A DNA stretch of 41,279 bases from an uncultured Mycoplasmatota bacterium (GCA_947646095.1 CANSFI010000015.1:1-41279), one strand, 5' to 3'; counted from the first letter of the stretch, positions 27,143 to 35,996 are shown. A program made the numbers and translations. The notes: generated by a model not told the origin, from the sequence alone.

Positions 27143-27403
27143 ATGGAAACACTTAAAGTTGGAGCTAAATCAAATCCAAATTCAGTTGCAGGAGCACTTG
27201 CTAATGTATTTAGAGAAAAAGGATCAGTAGAAATACAAGCAATAGGAGCTGGTGCTTTAAATCAAGCAATTAAATCAATCGCAATTGCTAGAGGTTTTGT
27301 AGCCCCTAGTGGTAAAAACTTAGTTTGTATTCCAGCCTTCACAGATATAGTAATTGAAGGGGAAGAAAGAACAGCGATAAAACTTATAGTCGAAGCAAGA
27401 TAG
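27143..27403 (+). CDS. spoVS: Stage V sporulation protein S (SpoVS)
   Basis: 86 aa, full length for the family. METLKVGAKSNPNSVAGALANV, IQAIGAGALNQAIKSIAIARGFVAPSG and TAIKLIVEAR are near-consensus SpoVS, an Alba-like small protein needed for late sporulation in Bacillus and also found in non-sporulating relatives. Probably a nucleic-acid-binding regulator. SD AGAGGAGG. The terminator begins within the last codons. Confidence 0.97.
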   Translation: METLKVGAKSNPNSVAGALANVFREKGSVEIQAIGAGALNQAIKSIAIARGFVAPSGKNLVCIPAFTDIVIEGEERTAIKLIVEAR

Positions 27404-27415
27404 TCTTGCTTTTTT
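27393..27415 (+). terminator. Terminator after spoVS
   Basis: AAGCAAGA-tag-TCTTGCTT followed by TTTTT; the stop codon is the loop. Confidence 0.9.
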
Positions 27416-27454
27416 AGTTTTCTAATATTATAATATAATCTAAAAGGTGATATT

Positions 27455-27877
27455 ATGGATTCAAATTTAAAAAGAAGCATTATTTTAGATAATTATCAAA
27501 ATCCTAAAAATAGAGGATTAATTGAAGATGATAGTTATATAAAAGTTAATACCAATAATGAAAGTTGTATTGATGAAATAGATCTTATGGTTAAAATTAA
27601 AGACAATATAATAGAAGATATTAGGTTTGATGGAGAAGCCTGTGCTATATGTACTAGTTCTACATCGATTATGATAAATACTTTAATAGGTAAAAGTGTG
27701 GAAGAAGCTAGAATAATTTACTCGAATTTTGATAAAATGATAAATGAGCAAGAATATAATGAAGATATCTTAGAAGAAGCAATAGTTTATAATGATGTAT
27801 ATAGACAACCAAATAGAAAAAAATGTGCACTACTTCCTTGGTGGGGTATTGATAAAATAATAAATAAAATAAAATGA
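27455..27877 (+). CDS. sufU: Fe-S assembly sulfur-transfer protein SufU
   Basis: 140 aa SufU/IscU-like protein that accepts sulfur from SufS and passes it on for cluster building. Zinc-site residues are present: Cys38 and Asp40 (ESCID), Cys63 (GEACAIC) and Cys124 (RKKCALLPW). It begins KRSIILDNYQNPKNRG, as usual. One oddity is an extra Cys66 in CAIC, where most SufU have CAIS. It lacks the usual neighbours sufC, sufD and sufS but precedes sufB, as in Firmicute suf operons. SD AAAGGTGAT. A terminator-like hairpin separates it from sufB. Confidence 0.94.
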   Translation: MDSNLKRSIILDNYQNPKNRGLIEDDSYIKVNTNNESCIDEIDLMVKIKDNIIEDIRFDGEACAICTSSTSIMINTLIGKSVEEARIIYSNFDKMINEQEYNEDILEEAIVYNDVYRQPNRKKCALLPWWGIDKIINKIK

Positions 27878-27910
27878 TAGAAAATCTCTATCTTTTATTT
27901 TTTTTTTAAT
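27876..27910 (+). terminator. Hairpin with T-run between sufU and sufB
   Basis: GATAGA/TCTATC stem, then a T-rich run of about 18 nt. It would reduce read-through into sufB unless sufB has its own promoter. Confidence 0.6.
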
Positions 27911-27933
27911 ATATAATATATATGGTGATATTT

Positions 27934-29247
27934 ATGAAAAGTAGAAAACAATTAGATAAAGAAACAATAAAAAAAATATCTGCTTTAAAACAGGAGCCTG
28001 AATGGATGTTAGAGTTTAGATTAAATGCTTTAGAAAAATTTGATGAACTTTATAACCCAACATTTGGTCCAGAAATAAAGATAGACTTTTCTGATATCAA
28101 TTACTATAAAAAAGTAACAGACGAAATAGAAAATGATTGGAGTAAATTACCTAAAAATATTAAAGACACATTTGATAAAATAGGACTTCCTGAAGCTGAA
28201 AAAAAATATTTATCTGGAGTACATGCCCAATATGAAAGTGAATCAGTTTATCATAATATGATAAAAGAATTAAATGATAAAAATATTATTTTTTGTGATA
28301 CAGATACAGCTTTAAAAAAATATCCTGATTTATTTAAAGAATACTTTAATAATTTAGTTAAATATGATGAAAATAAATATACAGCTTTAAATGGAGCTGT
28401 TTGGAGCGGAGGGACATTTATTTATATACCTCCTCATACAAAACTTGATCGTCCATTACAAAGTTATTTCAGAATCAATAGTAAAAATATGGGACAATTT
28501 GAAAGAACCATTATAATTGTAGATGAAGAAAGTGATGTTCATTACATGGAAGGTTGTACAGCCCCAACATATACAAGTGATTCACTTCATGCAGCTGTAG
28601 TTGAAATATATGTAAAAAAAGGCGCTAAATGTAGATATACAACGATTCAAAATTGGTCTAATGATGTTTATAATTTAGTCACTAAAAGAGCTATAGTAGA
28701 AGAGAATGGCCTAATGGAATGGATTGATGGAAATATAGGTTCTAAAGTTAATATGAAATATCCAAGTTGTATTTTAAATGGTAAAAATGCTAAAGGAAAT
28801 TGTATTTCTATTGCTGTTGCAACCACCAACCAATTTCAAGATACAGGCGCTAAAATGATTCATTTAGCTTCTAATACTAAAAGTAGTATCATCAGTAAAT
28901 CAATCGCTTTAAAAGGTGGAACTGCTAATTACAGAGGAACTGTAAATATATCTAGAAAAGCAAAGAATTCTTATAGTTATGTAAAGTGCGATACAATAAT
29001 TATAGATGATGAATCTAAAAGTGACACTATTCCTAGAAACATAATTGATAATAGTACATCTTTTATTGAACATGAGGCAACCGTTTCTAAAATAGATGAA
29101 GATAAACTATTTTATTTAATGAGTAGAGGGTTAACTGAGGATAAAGCAAGAGAACTTTTAATGATGGGGTTTATTGATCGCTTTAGAGAAGAATTACCAA
29201 TGGAATATGCAGTTGAACTTAATGCATTACTTAAAAACTATTTTTAA
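27934..29247 (+). CDS. sufB: Fe-S cluster scaffold subunit SufB
   Basis: 437 aa from the ATG at 27934 (MKSRKQLDKETI), behind GGTGAT; the track's earlier ATG overlaps that SD. SufB features: PEWMLEFRLNALEKF, SESVYHNM, the beta-helix core (WSGGTFIYIPPHTKLDRPLQSYFRIN; HYMEGCTAPTY) and SRGLTEDKARELLMMGFIDRF near the end. SufB forms the SufBC2D scaffold on which clusters assemble. The C-terminal Cys (VKCDTIIID) needed for cluster assembly is present. SufC and SufD are not in this window. Confidence 0.97.
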   Translation: MKSRKQLDKETIKKISALKQEPEWMLEFRLNALEKFDELYNPTFGPEIKIDFSDINYYKKVTDEIENDWSKLPKNIKDTFDKIGLPEAEKKYLSGVHAQYESESVYHNMIKELNDKNIIFCDTDTALKKYPDLFKEYFNNLVKYDENKYTALNGAVWSGGTFIYIPPHTKLDRPLQSYFRINSKNMGQFERTIIIVDEESDVHYMEGCTAPTYTSDSLHAAVVEIYVKKGAKCRYTTIQNWSNDVYNLVTKRAIVEENGLMEWIDGNIGSKVNMKYPSCILNGKNAKGNCISIAVATTNQFQDTGAKMIHLASNTKSSIISKSIALKGGTANYRGTVNISRKAKNSYSYVKCDTIIIDDESKSDTIPRNIIDNSTSFIEHEATVSKIDEDKLFYLMSRGLTEDKARELLMMGFIDRFREELPMEYAVELNALLKNYF

Positions 29248-29258
29248 AGGAGGAAATT

Positions 29259-29564
29259 ATGAAAAAAATAAGTATTATTTTATTTATAGGGGCTTTATTT
29301 TTAACAGGTTGTAGAAACAAAGAAGAAGAATATAAAGAAATTTTAGAAAGTTATGCTAAAACCTATTATGAAGATTATATGATAGGAGTAGAAAACCAAC
29401 AACAGGTGGAAATTACAATTGAAATGTTAAAGAATGCTAATGAAAATGGAGCTAGATATGATTTATCTAAACTAAAAAAATGTAAAGATTCCACTACAGT
29501 TGTAGTAGATTTAAATGAAAAAAAAGAAATTGTTAAGTATAACTATGATTTAAAATGTGATTAA
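29259..29564 (+). CDS. Small lipoprotein, unknown function
   Basis: 101 aa. A Lys-led hydrophobic signal (MKKISIILFIGALFLTGC) ends in lipobox LTGC with Cys18, so the mature protein is about 84 aa, anchored outside the membrane. The mature part is helical and charged (KEEEYKEILESYAKTYYEDYM). It begins 11 nt after sufB (SD AAAGGAGG) and may be co-transcribed, though a link to Fe-S assembly is not implied. Ends at a terminator. Confidence 0.8.
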   Translation: MKKISIILFIGALFLTGCRNKEEEYKEILESYAKTYYEDYMIGVENQQQVEITIEMLKNANENGARYDLSKLKKCKDSTTVVVDLNEKKEIVKYNYDLKCD

Positions 29565-29579
29565 TTCACATTTTTTTAA
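29554..29579 (+). terminator. Terminator after the lipoprotein
   Basis: AAATGTGA / TCACATTT stem, T-run TTTTTTT after it. Confidence 0.85.
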
Positions 29580-29691
29580 ATTTTAATCTTTCTTTTTAAA
29601 TATAATTTATTTTATATATAAAATATAAAATGTTCTAATCACATTTAACAAATGTCAATCCTTTTTATTACCAATTATTAAAATCTGTCAT

Positions 29692-29720
29692 TTGAAATTA
29701 TTCTTCATATTGTGTATTCT
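29692..29720 (+). promoter_or_regulatory. ssb promoter
   Basis: -35 TTGAAA (29692-29697), 17-nt spacer, -10 TATTCT (29715-29720). Upstream lies ACATTTAACAAATGT (29641-29655), a small dyad resembling the dinB and recX upstream sequences. Confidence 0.6.
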
Positions 29721-29741
29721 TGATGTGAAAGGAGAAATTAT

Positions 29742-30077
29742 ATGTTAAATAATACTGTTATAGTAGGGAGAATTGTAAGAGATCCTGAATTAAAAGAAAC
29801 TGAAACTGGTAAAAAAGTTACTAATATAACATTAGCTGTACCAAGAAGTTATAAAAATACAGAAGGAGAATATGAAACAGATTTTATTCCATGTGTATTA
29901 TGGTCAGGTATAGCTGAAAATACAGTTACTTATTGTAAAACTGGTGATTTAGTTGGTGTTAAGGGAAGAATTCAAAGTAGAACATACGAAACAGAAGAAA
30001 CTAAACATTCTATAGTTGAATTAGTAGCAGAAAAAGTGACCTTTTTATCTAGTAATAAAAACAAAGAAACAGATTAA
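29742..30077 (+). CDS. ssb: Single-stranded DNA-binding protein
   Basis: 111 aa OB-fold protein: LNNTVIVGRIVRDPELKETETGKKVTNITLAVPR, ETDFIPCVLW and GDLVGVKGRIQSRTYE are standard SSB motifs. It binds ssDNA during replication and repair. It is short because the disordered linker and acidic tip (DDDLPF-like) are missing; it ends SSNKNKETD. This resembles secondary or competence-type SSBs, so another main SSB is likely elsewhere. SD AAAGGAG. Confidence 0.95.
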   Translation: MLNNTVIVGRIVRDPELKETETGKKVTNITLAVPRSYKNTEGEYETDFIPCVLWSGIAENTVTYCKTGDLVGVKGRIQSRTYETEETKHSIVELVAEKVTFLSSNKNKETD

Positions 30078-30390
30078 GTTCTGCTTTTTTAGTTGATTTA
30101 TATGAAATCTGATATTTATTTTTTTAGTTTTTTATTACTAGAATTTATAAATAATGAAACAATAGAACTTATTAATCAAAGCAATAGTTATATGGTAAGA
30201 ATAAAGAAAAAAAGCTTTAAAAGAAATCAATAAAATAAATAAAAATTAGATTAAAAATATATAGAACAAATAAATTTTATACTATATGAATATCAAAGTC
30301 TTTTAAATAAATATATAGAAAATAATAATGAAGAAATTATAGAAGTTACTTTTGAAATTATTATATAAAAATATCTATAAAAGCATATTA
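30078..30390. other. AT-rich stretch with decayed-looking short frames
   Basis: About 310 bp. A 43-codon frame at 30102-30233 lacks an SD, and a later frame (about 30265-30367) has no start. Together they look like remains of one small gene, but I cannot name it. Confidence 0.35.
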
Positions 30391-30418
30391 AAACAAGGTT
30401 TAGTTTCCTTGTTTTTTT
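30391..30418. terminator. Bidirectional terminator overlapping the leftward XRE gene
   Basis: AAACAAGG / CCTTGTTT stem with T-run on the plus strand and TTTTAATA on the minus strand. Confidence 0.7.
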
Positions 30419-30606
30419 GTGTCTTCATAAAAAAGATTATCAGGAGTTGTTTTAAACATTTTAGATATTTCAATGGCTCGTTCATATGATAGTCTTCTTT
30501 TATTATTTTCAATCTGCCAATAGAAAGTTTTGCTTATACCTAACAAATCAGCCATATCTTTATAGCTTAAGTTAGACTTTATACGATAATCTTTTAGTGT
30601 TTTCAT
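30400..30606 (-). CDS. XRE-family helix-turn-helix regulator
   Basis: 68 aa, essentially one HTH_3 domain: LKDYRIKSNLSYKDMADLLGISKTFYWQIENNKRRLSYERAIEISKMFKTTPDNLFYED. The recognition helix is ISKTFYWQIENN. No effector domain. SD GGAAGGTGAT. Its promoter (TTGAAA-17-TATAAT, minus) contains a direct repeat GTTAAT with 11-nt spacing that may be its own operator. Divergent from a second XRE gene, like the repressor pair of a small element or TA-type locus. Confidence 0.9.
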   Translation of the reverse strand: MKTLKDYRIKSNLSYKDMADLLGISKTFYWQIENNKRRLSYERAIEISKMFKTTPDNLFYEDTKKQGN

Positions 30607-30625
30607 AAATCACCTTCCATAATCA

Positions 30626-30654
30626 ATTATACGTTAATCTAAAGTTAATTTCAA
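30626..30654 (-). promoter_or_regulatory. Promoter and operator-like repeats of the leftward XRE gene
   Basis: Minus -35 TTGAAA (30649-30654), 17-nt spacer, -10 TATAAT (30626-30631). The spacer carries GTTAAT twice on the plus strand (30633-30638 and 30644-30649), one helical turn apart. Confidence 0.6.
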
Positions 30655-30742
30655 TGATAAATTTACTAAAAATTAATTTTATTCCTTTTTATATTATTTA
30701 CTGATATAATTTAATTAACAAATAGATAACGGAGGGATTAAA

Positions 30743-31015
30743 TTGTTAATAGGTGAAAGAATTAAACAAGAAAGAATAAACAGGGGTTTAACACAAGAAG
30801 AATTAGGTAAATCACTTGGTGTATCTAAAGTATCTATTTGTGGGTATGAGACAGGTACTAGAACACCTACCGTTGATACATTTTTAAAACTTATTGAAAT
30901 ATTAGACTTAAAACCACAATATGCTTTAGGTTTGGATATGAATGTAGTAGCAGAAAAAGAAGAAGACTATCATATTGTTATGGCCAAAGAAGATATGATA
31001 ATTATTAATGAATAA
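30743..31015 (+). CDS. XRE-family regulator, probably shortened by a nonsense codon
   Basis: 90 aa with a TTG start (SD GGAGGG 6 nt upstream). HTH domain: IGERIKQERINRGLTQEELGKSLGVSKVSICGYETGTRTPTVDTFLKLIEIL. The frame stops at TAA (31013-31015) but continues open for another 26 codons (KKHRELYNKLCSDPKRTIELISRKVK) to a second TAA at 31094-31096, 3 nt before the terminator. A change of TTA to TAA would explain this, turning INELKKH into INE-stop. The lost tail may be for dimerisation. The regulator could still bind DNA. Confidence 0.85.
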   Translation: MLIGERIKQERINRGLTQEELGKSLGVSKVSICGYETGTRTPTVDTFLKLIEILDLKPQYALGLDMNVVAEKEEDYHIVMAKEDMIIINE

Positions 31016-31099
31016 AAAAAACATAGAGAACTTTATAATAAACTTTGTAGTGATCCTAAGAGAACAATAGAATTGATTAGTAGAAAAGTAAAATAATTT

Positions 31100-31135
31100 A
31101 AGAACTAAAATTAATTTAAAATTAGTTCTTTTTTT
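31100..31135 (+). terminator. Terminator after the rightward XRE gene
   Basis: AAGAACTAA / TTAGTTCTT stem and TTTTTTT. It sits directly after the second stop (31096), which supports the longer ancestral reading frame. Confidence 0.85.
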
Positions 31136-31179
31136 CTAAAATAATCTAAAAATATGATACAATTATAATAGGTGATGAT

Positions 31180-32454
31180 ATGAATATAATTGATATAATA
31201 AATAAAAAAGAAGCTAAAGGAGAACTAACTAATGAAGAATTAAAATATGTAGTAGATAATTATCTTAACGGAAATATTGATGATGCTCAGGTAAGTTCTT
31301 TACTTATGGCTATTTGTATTAATGGTATGACTGATAATGAAATATTTGAGTTGACAGACATATTTTTAAATAGTGGTGATAAAATAGATTTAAGTACTAT
31401 TGATGGAATTAAAGTTGACAAACATTCAACTGGTGGCATTGGAGATAAAACAACATTAGTTTTAGTTCCTCTAGTAGCTTCTACTGGTGTAAATGTAGCT
31501 AAAATGAGTGGTAAAAGCTTAGGATTTACTGGAGGTACAATTGATAAACTAGAATCTATTCCAGGATTTAAAACAGATTTAGAACTAGAAGAATTTTTAT
31601 GCCAAGTGAGAAAAATAGGAGCAGCTTTAGTTTCTCAAACTGGTAATTTAGTTCCAGCAGATAAAAAAATTTATAGCCTTAGAGATGTTACAGGTACAGT
31701 CGAATCTTTACCTCTAATAGCAGTATCTATTATGAGTAAAAAACTAGCTAGTGGTGTTGATAAAATAGTTATAGATTTAAAAATAGGTGATGGTGCTTTA
31801 ATTAAAACTATCTCAGAAGCTAAAACATTAGGTCGTATTATGGTAGAAATAGGAAATCATTATGGAAAAGAAGTCGTTTGTGTTGTTACCAATATGAATG
31901 AACCATTAGGACATGCAATAGGTAATAGCTTAGAAGTAATGGAAGCAATAGATACATTAAAAGATAATGGTCCAGATGATTTAAAAAAATTAGTCTTAAC
32001 TTTAGGTTCTTATATGGTTTCAATGGCTAAAAACATATCTTATAATGATGCCCAAAAAGAATTAATTGTTAATTTGAAAAATGGGTTAGCTTATAAAAAA
32101 TTTCTTGAATTAGTTAATATGCAACATGGAAGTATAGAAAATTTAAAAGTTAGTTCTAAAGTATTTTCATTAAAAAGTAAAAAAACAGGTTTTGTTAATG
32201 AAATAAAAGCTCAAAGACTTGGAGAACTTGTTAGAAGTATTGGTGGTGGTAGATATCACAAAGAAGATAATATTAACTACGAAATTGGATTTCTATTAAA
32301 TAAAAAAGTTGGTGATTATGTATTAGAAGATGAAGAACTAATCAAAATTTATTTAGGCGATAAAGATATCAATGTAAATGAAGTCTTAGATTGTTTTAAA
32401 ATTGATATTGAACCAGTAAAAGAAATACCATTAGTTTATGGAGTTATTAAGTAA
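31180..32454 (+). CDS. pdp: Pyrimidine-nucleoside / thymidine phosphorylase
   Basis: 424 aa, close to the family length of 430 or so. The phosphate and nucleoside site motif is KVDKHSTGGIGDKTT (about 79-93), followed by MSGKSLGFTGGTIDKLESIPGF, SLPLIAVSIMSKKLASG and the C-terminal PYNP domain (KTGFVNEIKAQRLGELVRSIGGGR). It cleaves thymidine, uridine or deoxyuridine with phosphate in pyrimidine salvage. Pdp versus DeoA specificity is not decided, but Gram-positive pdp is more likely. SD GGTGAT. No deoC or cdd is adjacent; a distant dCMP deaminase gene is at 21341. Confidence 0.95.
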   Translation: MNIIDIINKKEAKGELTNEELKYVVDNYLNGNIDDAQVSSLLMAICINGMTDNEIFELTDIFLNSGDKIDLSTIDGIKVDKHSTGGIGDKTTLVLVPLVASTGVNVAKMSGKSLGFTGGTIDKLESIPGFKTDLELEEFLCQVRKIGAALVSQTGNLVPADKKIYSLRDVTGTVESLPLIAVSIMSKKLASGVDKIVIDLKIGDGALIKTISEAKTLGRIMVEIGNHYGKEVVCVVTNMNEPLGHAIGNSLEVMEAIDTLKDNGPDDLKKLVLTLGSYMVSMAKNISYNDAQKELIVNLKNGLAYKKFLELVNMQHGSIENLKVSSKVFSLKSKKTGFVNEIKAQRLGELVRSIGGGRYHKEDNINYEIGFLLNKKVGDYVLEDEELIKIYLGDKDINVNEVLDCFKIDIEPVKEIPLVYGVIK

Positions 32455-32700
32455 TAAAAGGAATTGATAATTTATTAATAATTATTTTAAACTAAATTAA
32501 AAGTAAAAGAGAATATAACTATATGTTTTAATCAAAAAAAGCTGTATATTTGCTATAATAAACAAAACTAATATTAAAATAATTCTATATAATGTCTTTT
32601 ACTATAATCTTTCTAAATTAATAATAGTATTGATAAAATAAATAAATTATATGATAAAATAGTTATGTGAGACTATTTTTTTTATGAAAGTAGGTGAATT

Positions 32701-34581
32701 ATGGCTGTAACAAAAACTAACTTTATTAATTATAGTAGATGTCCTAGATATGTAGCTTTATCAGATTTAAAAAAAGATAAGCTAGATAGTATAGTTACAT
32801 TAGAAGAATACTTAAAAGAGGAAGAAGAAGAACATATAAAAGAATTATTGTGTAGTATGTATGATGAAGATAACAATGATTTAATTGATGTCAAAAATGA
32901 ACATTTAGAAACCATGCTTCCATATTATAACAAGGTTGAATTATTAGCAGGATTTCTGGCCCCTAAATATTTTAAAGGAACATTTAAATATTCAGCTAAA
33001 ACATTATCACAAGAAAGTTTTGATTTTAAAATAAATGGCATTAGATATTTGTGTTATGTAGACATTTACAACGAAATAGATGATAACTTTAATATAATAG
33101 AAGTAAAAGCCACAACTACTAATAAATATTTAAAAATCGGAAAAACTATTAGGGATGATTTAGGTAATAAAAAAGTAAATTCTATATTTAAAAAAGGGAA
33201 TGATGGTATATATTATTTATTAGAAGACTTAAATATCAATATAAATGATTATATGGAAGAAGATAAGTATTATGGTTACAGACAGAAACTATTTAATAAA
33301 TTAGATCCAGCAGGTCATTATATATATGATTTAGCTATTCAAAGATATATTATAGAAAACGATTTAAAACAAAATAATATGAATAGTAAAATAAATAATA
33401 TTAAATATTATTTAGCTGTTTTAAATGCGGACTATATATTTGATGGAAAATATGAATTTGATGAACCTGTTTATGATACTGATAGATTTGGTAATGATAT
33501 TATTTGTTATTTTGACATGACTAGTATTACTAAAGAATATCTAGATATAATTGAAACATCACGAAAAAAAGTAGAAATGTATATTAGAAATCTAAAGATA
33601 GATAAATATCCTATTGGTGATTTTTGTGAAAATAAGAAGACAACTGTATGTAAATTTAAACAAATATGTTGGGAACATATTCCAAAAAATAATTCTATTT
33701 TTAATTATATTGATTCCCACCATGGTTTTAAAGATGAAAATGGTGTTAAATATGATACTTTTAGTTTAGTAAATAAAGGTATTGTAAAAATGGAAGATAT
33801 GCCTAATAACTATTTAAATAGGAAGAAAAATATTATTCAAAAAGAAAGTTTAATTAATAAAACTTATGTAAATAAACAAAAAATAGTTGATGGAATCAAA
33901 CAAATCACTTATCCTATTTATCATTTAGATTTTGAGACTTTTCCTTGTCCTCTTCCTAGATACAAAGGTGAAAAATGTTATACTCAATCAGTATTTCAAT
34001 TTTCTCTGCATATTGAAAAAGAACCTAATAAATGTGATAAATATAAAGATCATTACGAATTTTTAGCTTATAACCATAATGATTTAAGAGAAGAACTAGT
34101 TAAAAAATTATGTGAATATATTGATACAGAAAGTGGTGGGACTGTCCTAGTTTATAATGATGCATTTGAAAAAACTAGATTAAAAGAATTAGCTGAAATA
34201 TTTCCAAATTATAAAGATAAACTTTTAAAAATAAAAAATATGATTTTTGATTTAATGAATATAACTAAAACCAAAAGTAGTTTATATGAAAATTTAGGAT
34301 ATGATAAAGAGGAAGCTAAAATGTTTAATTATTATCATAAAGATCAAAGTGGCTCATTTTCTATAAAAAAATTTTTACCTTTATTTAGTAATTTAACTTA
34401 TAAAGGAATGGAAATAGGTAATGGAGTAGAAGCCATGATAGCGTATGCAACTTTCCCTAAATTAAATAAAAGAGAATTTAAACATAAATATCAAAAATTA
34501 ATCGAATATTGTAGACAAGATACATGGGCAATGTATGAAGTTTTAAAGGGATTAAAAAAGGAGGTTGATTATCATGATTAA
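32701..34581 (+). CDS. DUF2779 protein: Cas4-like nuclease plus DEDD exonuclease-like domain
   Basis: 626 aa. The N-terminal half resembles RecB/Cas4 nucleases: Cys14 (SRCPRY), then YVDIYNEI and IIEVKATTT (Asp and Glu-x-Lys, about 120-140). Three more cysteines CENKKTTVCKFKQIC (about 309-323) complete a Cas4/AddB-type Fe-S site. The C-terminal half is DUF2779, an RNase H/DEDD-like domain: YHLDFETFPCPLPRYKG (about 405), TVLVYNDAFEKTRL, and YCRQDTWAMYEVL (about 602). Predicted two-activity DNA (or RNA) nuclease. The next gene overlaps its stop by 8 nt. SD AGGTGAAT. Confidence 0.88.
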   Translation: MAVTKTNFINYSRCPRYVALSDLKKDKLDSIVTLEEYLKEEEEEHIKELLCSMYDEDNNDLIDVKNEHLETMLPYYNKVELLAGFLAPKYFKGTFKYSAKTLSQESFDFKINGIRYLCYVDIYNEIDDNFNIIEVKATTTNKYLKIGKTIRDDLGNKKVNSIFKKGNDGIYYLLEDLNININDYMEEDKYYGYRQKLFNKLDPAGHYIYDLAIQRYIIENDLKQNNMNSKINNIKYYLAVLNADYIFDGKYEFDEPVYDTDRFGNDIICYFDMTSITKEYLDIIETSRKKVEMYIRNLKIDKYPIGDFCENKKTTVCKFKQICWEHIPKNNSIFNYIDSHHGFKDENGVKYDTFSLVNKGIVKMEDMPNNYLNRKKNIIQKESLINKTYVNKQKIVDGIKQITYPIYHLDFETFPCPLPRYKGEKCYTQSVFQFSLHIEKEPNKCDKYKDHYEFLAYNHNDLREELVKKLCEYIDTESGGTVLVYNDAFEKTRLKELAEIFPNYKDKLLKIKNMIFDLMNITKTKSSLYENLGYDKEEAKMFNYYHKDQSGSFSIKKFLPLFSNLTYKGMEIGNGVEAMIAYATFPKLNKREFKHKYQKLIEYCRQDTWAMYEVLKGLKKEVDYHD

Positions 34582-35713
34582 TAATATCAATAAAATTATA
34601 GATGAACTTATAAAAAAAGGTTGTAATATAAGTGATAAAAGAGATTATTTATTAAATAATAGTTTAGATATATTAGAAAATGACAATTATGATTCATTTA
34701 TTTACAATTTGGAAAAGAATATTAATAGTTATATAAATAATGAAACAGGTATTAAAAACCTAAGTATTGGTATTAAAATCAATGATATAAAATTAGTATT
34801 TAATAAAGGTAATATTGATTTCGATAATACTGTTTATGATATAGCAAGTATTACTAAATTTTTTACTTTAAAACTTTGCTATGAATTTAATAAATTAGGT
34901 ATTTTAGATTTTAATTCCAATATAAAAGATATAGATTCAAATTTTATTAATTTAGAATCGTATAAAATAATAGATATATTAAAAATGCATGGATTTATTG
35001 AAACAGAAGGCAAATTATCAGAAACAAATAGCAAAGAAGAATTAATAGAACGTTTGAAGACAGTTAAAGTTAAAGATTTAGAGAAAAACTTATATACAGA
35101 TATTGGGTTTATTATACTACCATTTATTTTAGAAAAATTATATGAAATTAAATATGATAAATTTTTAACTTTTAATGAACTATGTAAAAAATATATATTT
35201 GATAAATATGATTTAAAAAATACTGGATTTAATTTAAAAAATAAAATAATTGTTGGTAATGATTATGGTAATTTACCTAGTGATAAAAAGGCTAAATTGT
35301 TAAATGGCATATGTGGAGCAGCTGGAATATTCACTAATGTTTATGATTTACTTCATTTAAGCGATTCTATACTTAATTATACTTTCTTTGATAGAGATTT
35401 TATAAAAGAAATTTTAAATTATCATTTTTTAGATAATTTAAATAGAAAAAGAAGTTATGGTGGTATTTATTTACACAGTAATAATAAAAGTTATGCGCCA
35501 ATTTATTATTCTTCTGAAACAATCGCTCATCAAGGGTATACAGGAAGCACTATATCTTTTGATTTTAAAACCAATATTAGTCAAGTAATATTGGTTGATT
35601 CTCTTAATAAAGATAATAAGAAAAATGAATTATTTTTTGAATTCTTTCATAAGTTACATGATGAAATTAGTTTAGCTAGTTTAGTTATATATATTGTTGA
35701 TGTTATAAAGTAA
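34574..35713 (+). CDS. Serine beta-lactamase-like hydrolase (class C/PBP4* fold)
   Basis: 379 aa from the ATG at 34574, SD AAGGAGG; the track's TTG start is 9 nt too early. SxxK motif in DIASITKFFT (about residue 92-95). The YxN box is LYTDIGF, so Asp replaces Asn. The third box is HQGYTGS (HxG type). No signal peptide, so it is cytoplasmic or uses another route. Likely an esterase or peptidase rather than an antibiotic hydrolase. It is coupled to the DUF2779 gene (8-nt overlap) and has a paralogue at 36897. Confidence 0.85.
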   Translation: MINNINKIIDELIKKGCNISDKRDYLLNNSLDILENDNYDSFIYNLEKNINSYINNETGIKNLSIGIKINDIKLVFNKGNIDFDNTVYDIASITKFFTLKLCYEFNKLGILDFNSNIKDIDSNFINLESYKIIDILKMHGFIETEGKLSETNSKEELIERLKTVKVKDLEKNLYTDIGFIILPFILEKLYEIKYDKFLTFNELCKKYIFDKYDLKNTGFNLKNKIIVGNDYGNLPSDKKAKLLNGICGAAGIFTNVYDLLHLSDSILNYTFFDRDFIKEILNYHFLDNLNRKRSYGGIYLHSNNKSYAPIYYSSETIAHQGYTGSTISFDFKTNISQVILVDSLNKDNKKNELFFEFFHKLHDEISLASLVIYIVDVIK

Positions 35714-35795
35714 ATGTCAAAAAATGTAAAAAACAATCGAATAGCTTGAATTTATAATTAATATATTATATTATCATAATAGGGAGAGTGATAAT

Positions 35796-35996
35796 ATGAT
35801 TCATCCTTCAATTGATAAATTATTAAATAAAATAGGTTCTAAGTATTTACTTGTTAATGTAGTTGCTAGAAGAGCAAAACAAATGCAAGAAACGGAACAT
35901 TATCAAATGAAAGAAAATGAATATAAATCTAAAAAATCGATCGGAAGAGCTTTAGAAGAAGTTGCAAAAGATTTAATTCAAATTAAAGAGCAGTAG
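35796..35996 (+). CDS. rpoZ: RNA polymerase omega subunit
   Basis: 66 aa, matching the family: MIHPSIDKLLNKIGSKYLLVNVVARRAKQMQE, then KKSIGRALEEVAKDLIQI. Omega stabilises beta' in core polymerase. Usually next to gmk and coaBC in Firmicutes; here it stands alone between hydrolase-type genes, followed by its own terminator. SD GGGAGAGTGAT. Confidence 0.95.
   Translation: MIHPSIDKLLNKIGSKYLLVNVVARRAKQMQETEHYQMKENEYKSKKSIGRALEEVAKDLIQIKEQ

Noticed and set aside
30102-30233. 43-codon frame after ssb
   Set aside because: No SD, low-complexity content, and followed by another broken frame; listed only as part of a decayed stretch.
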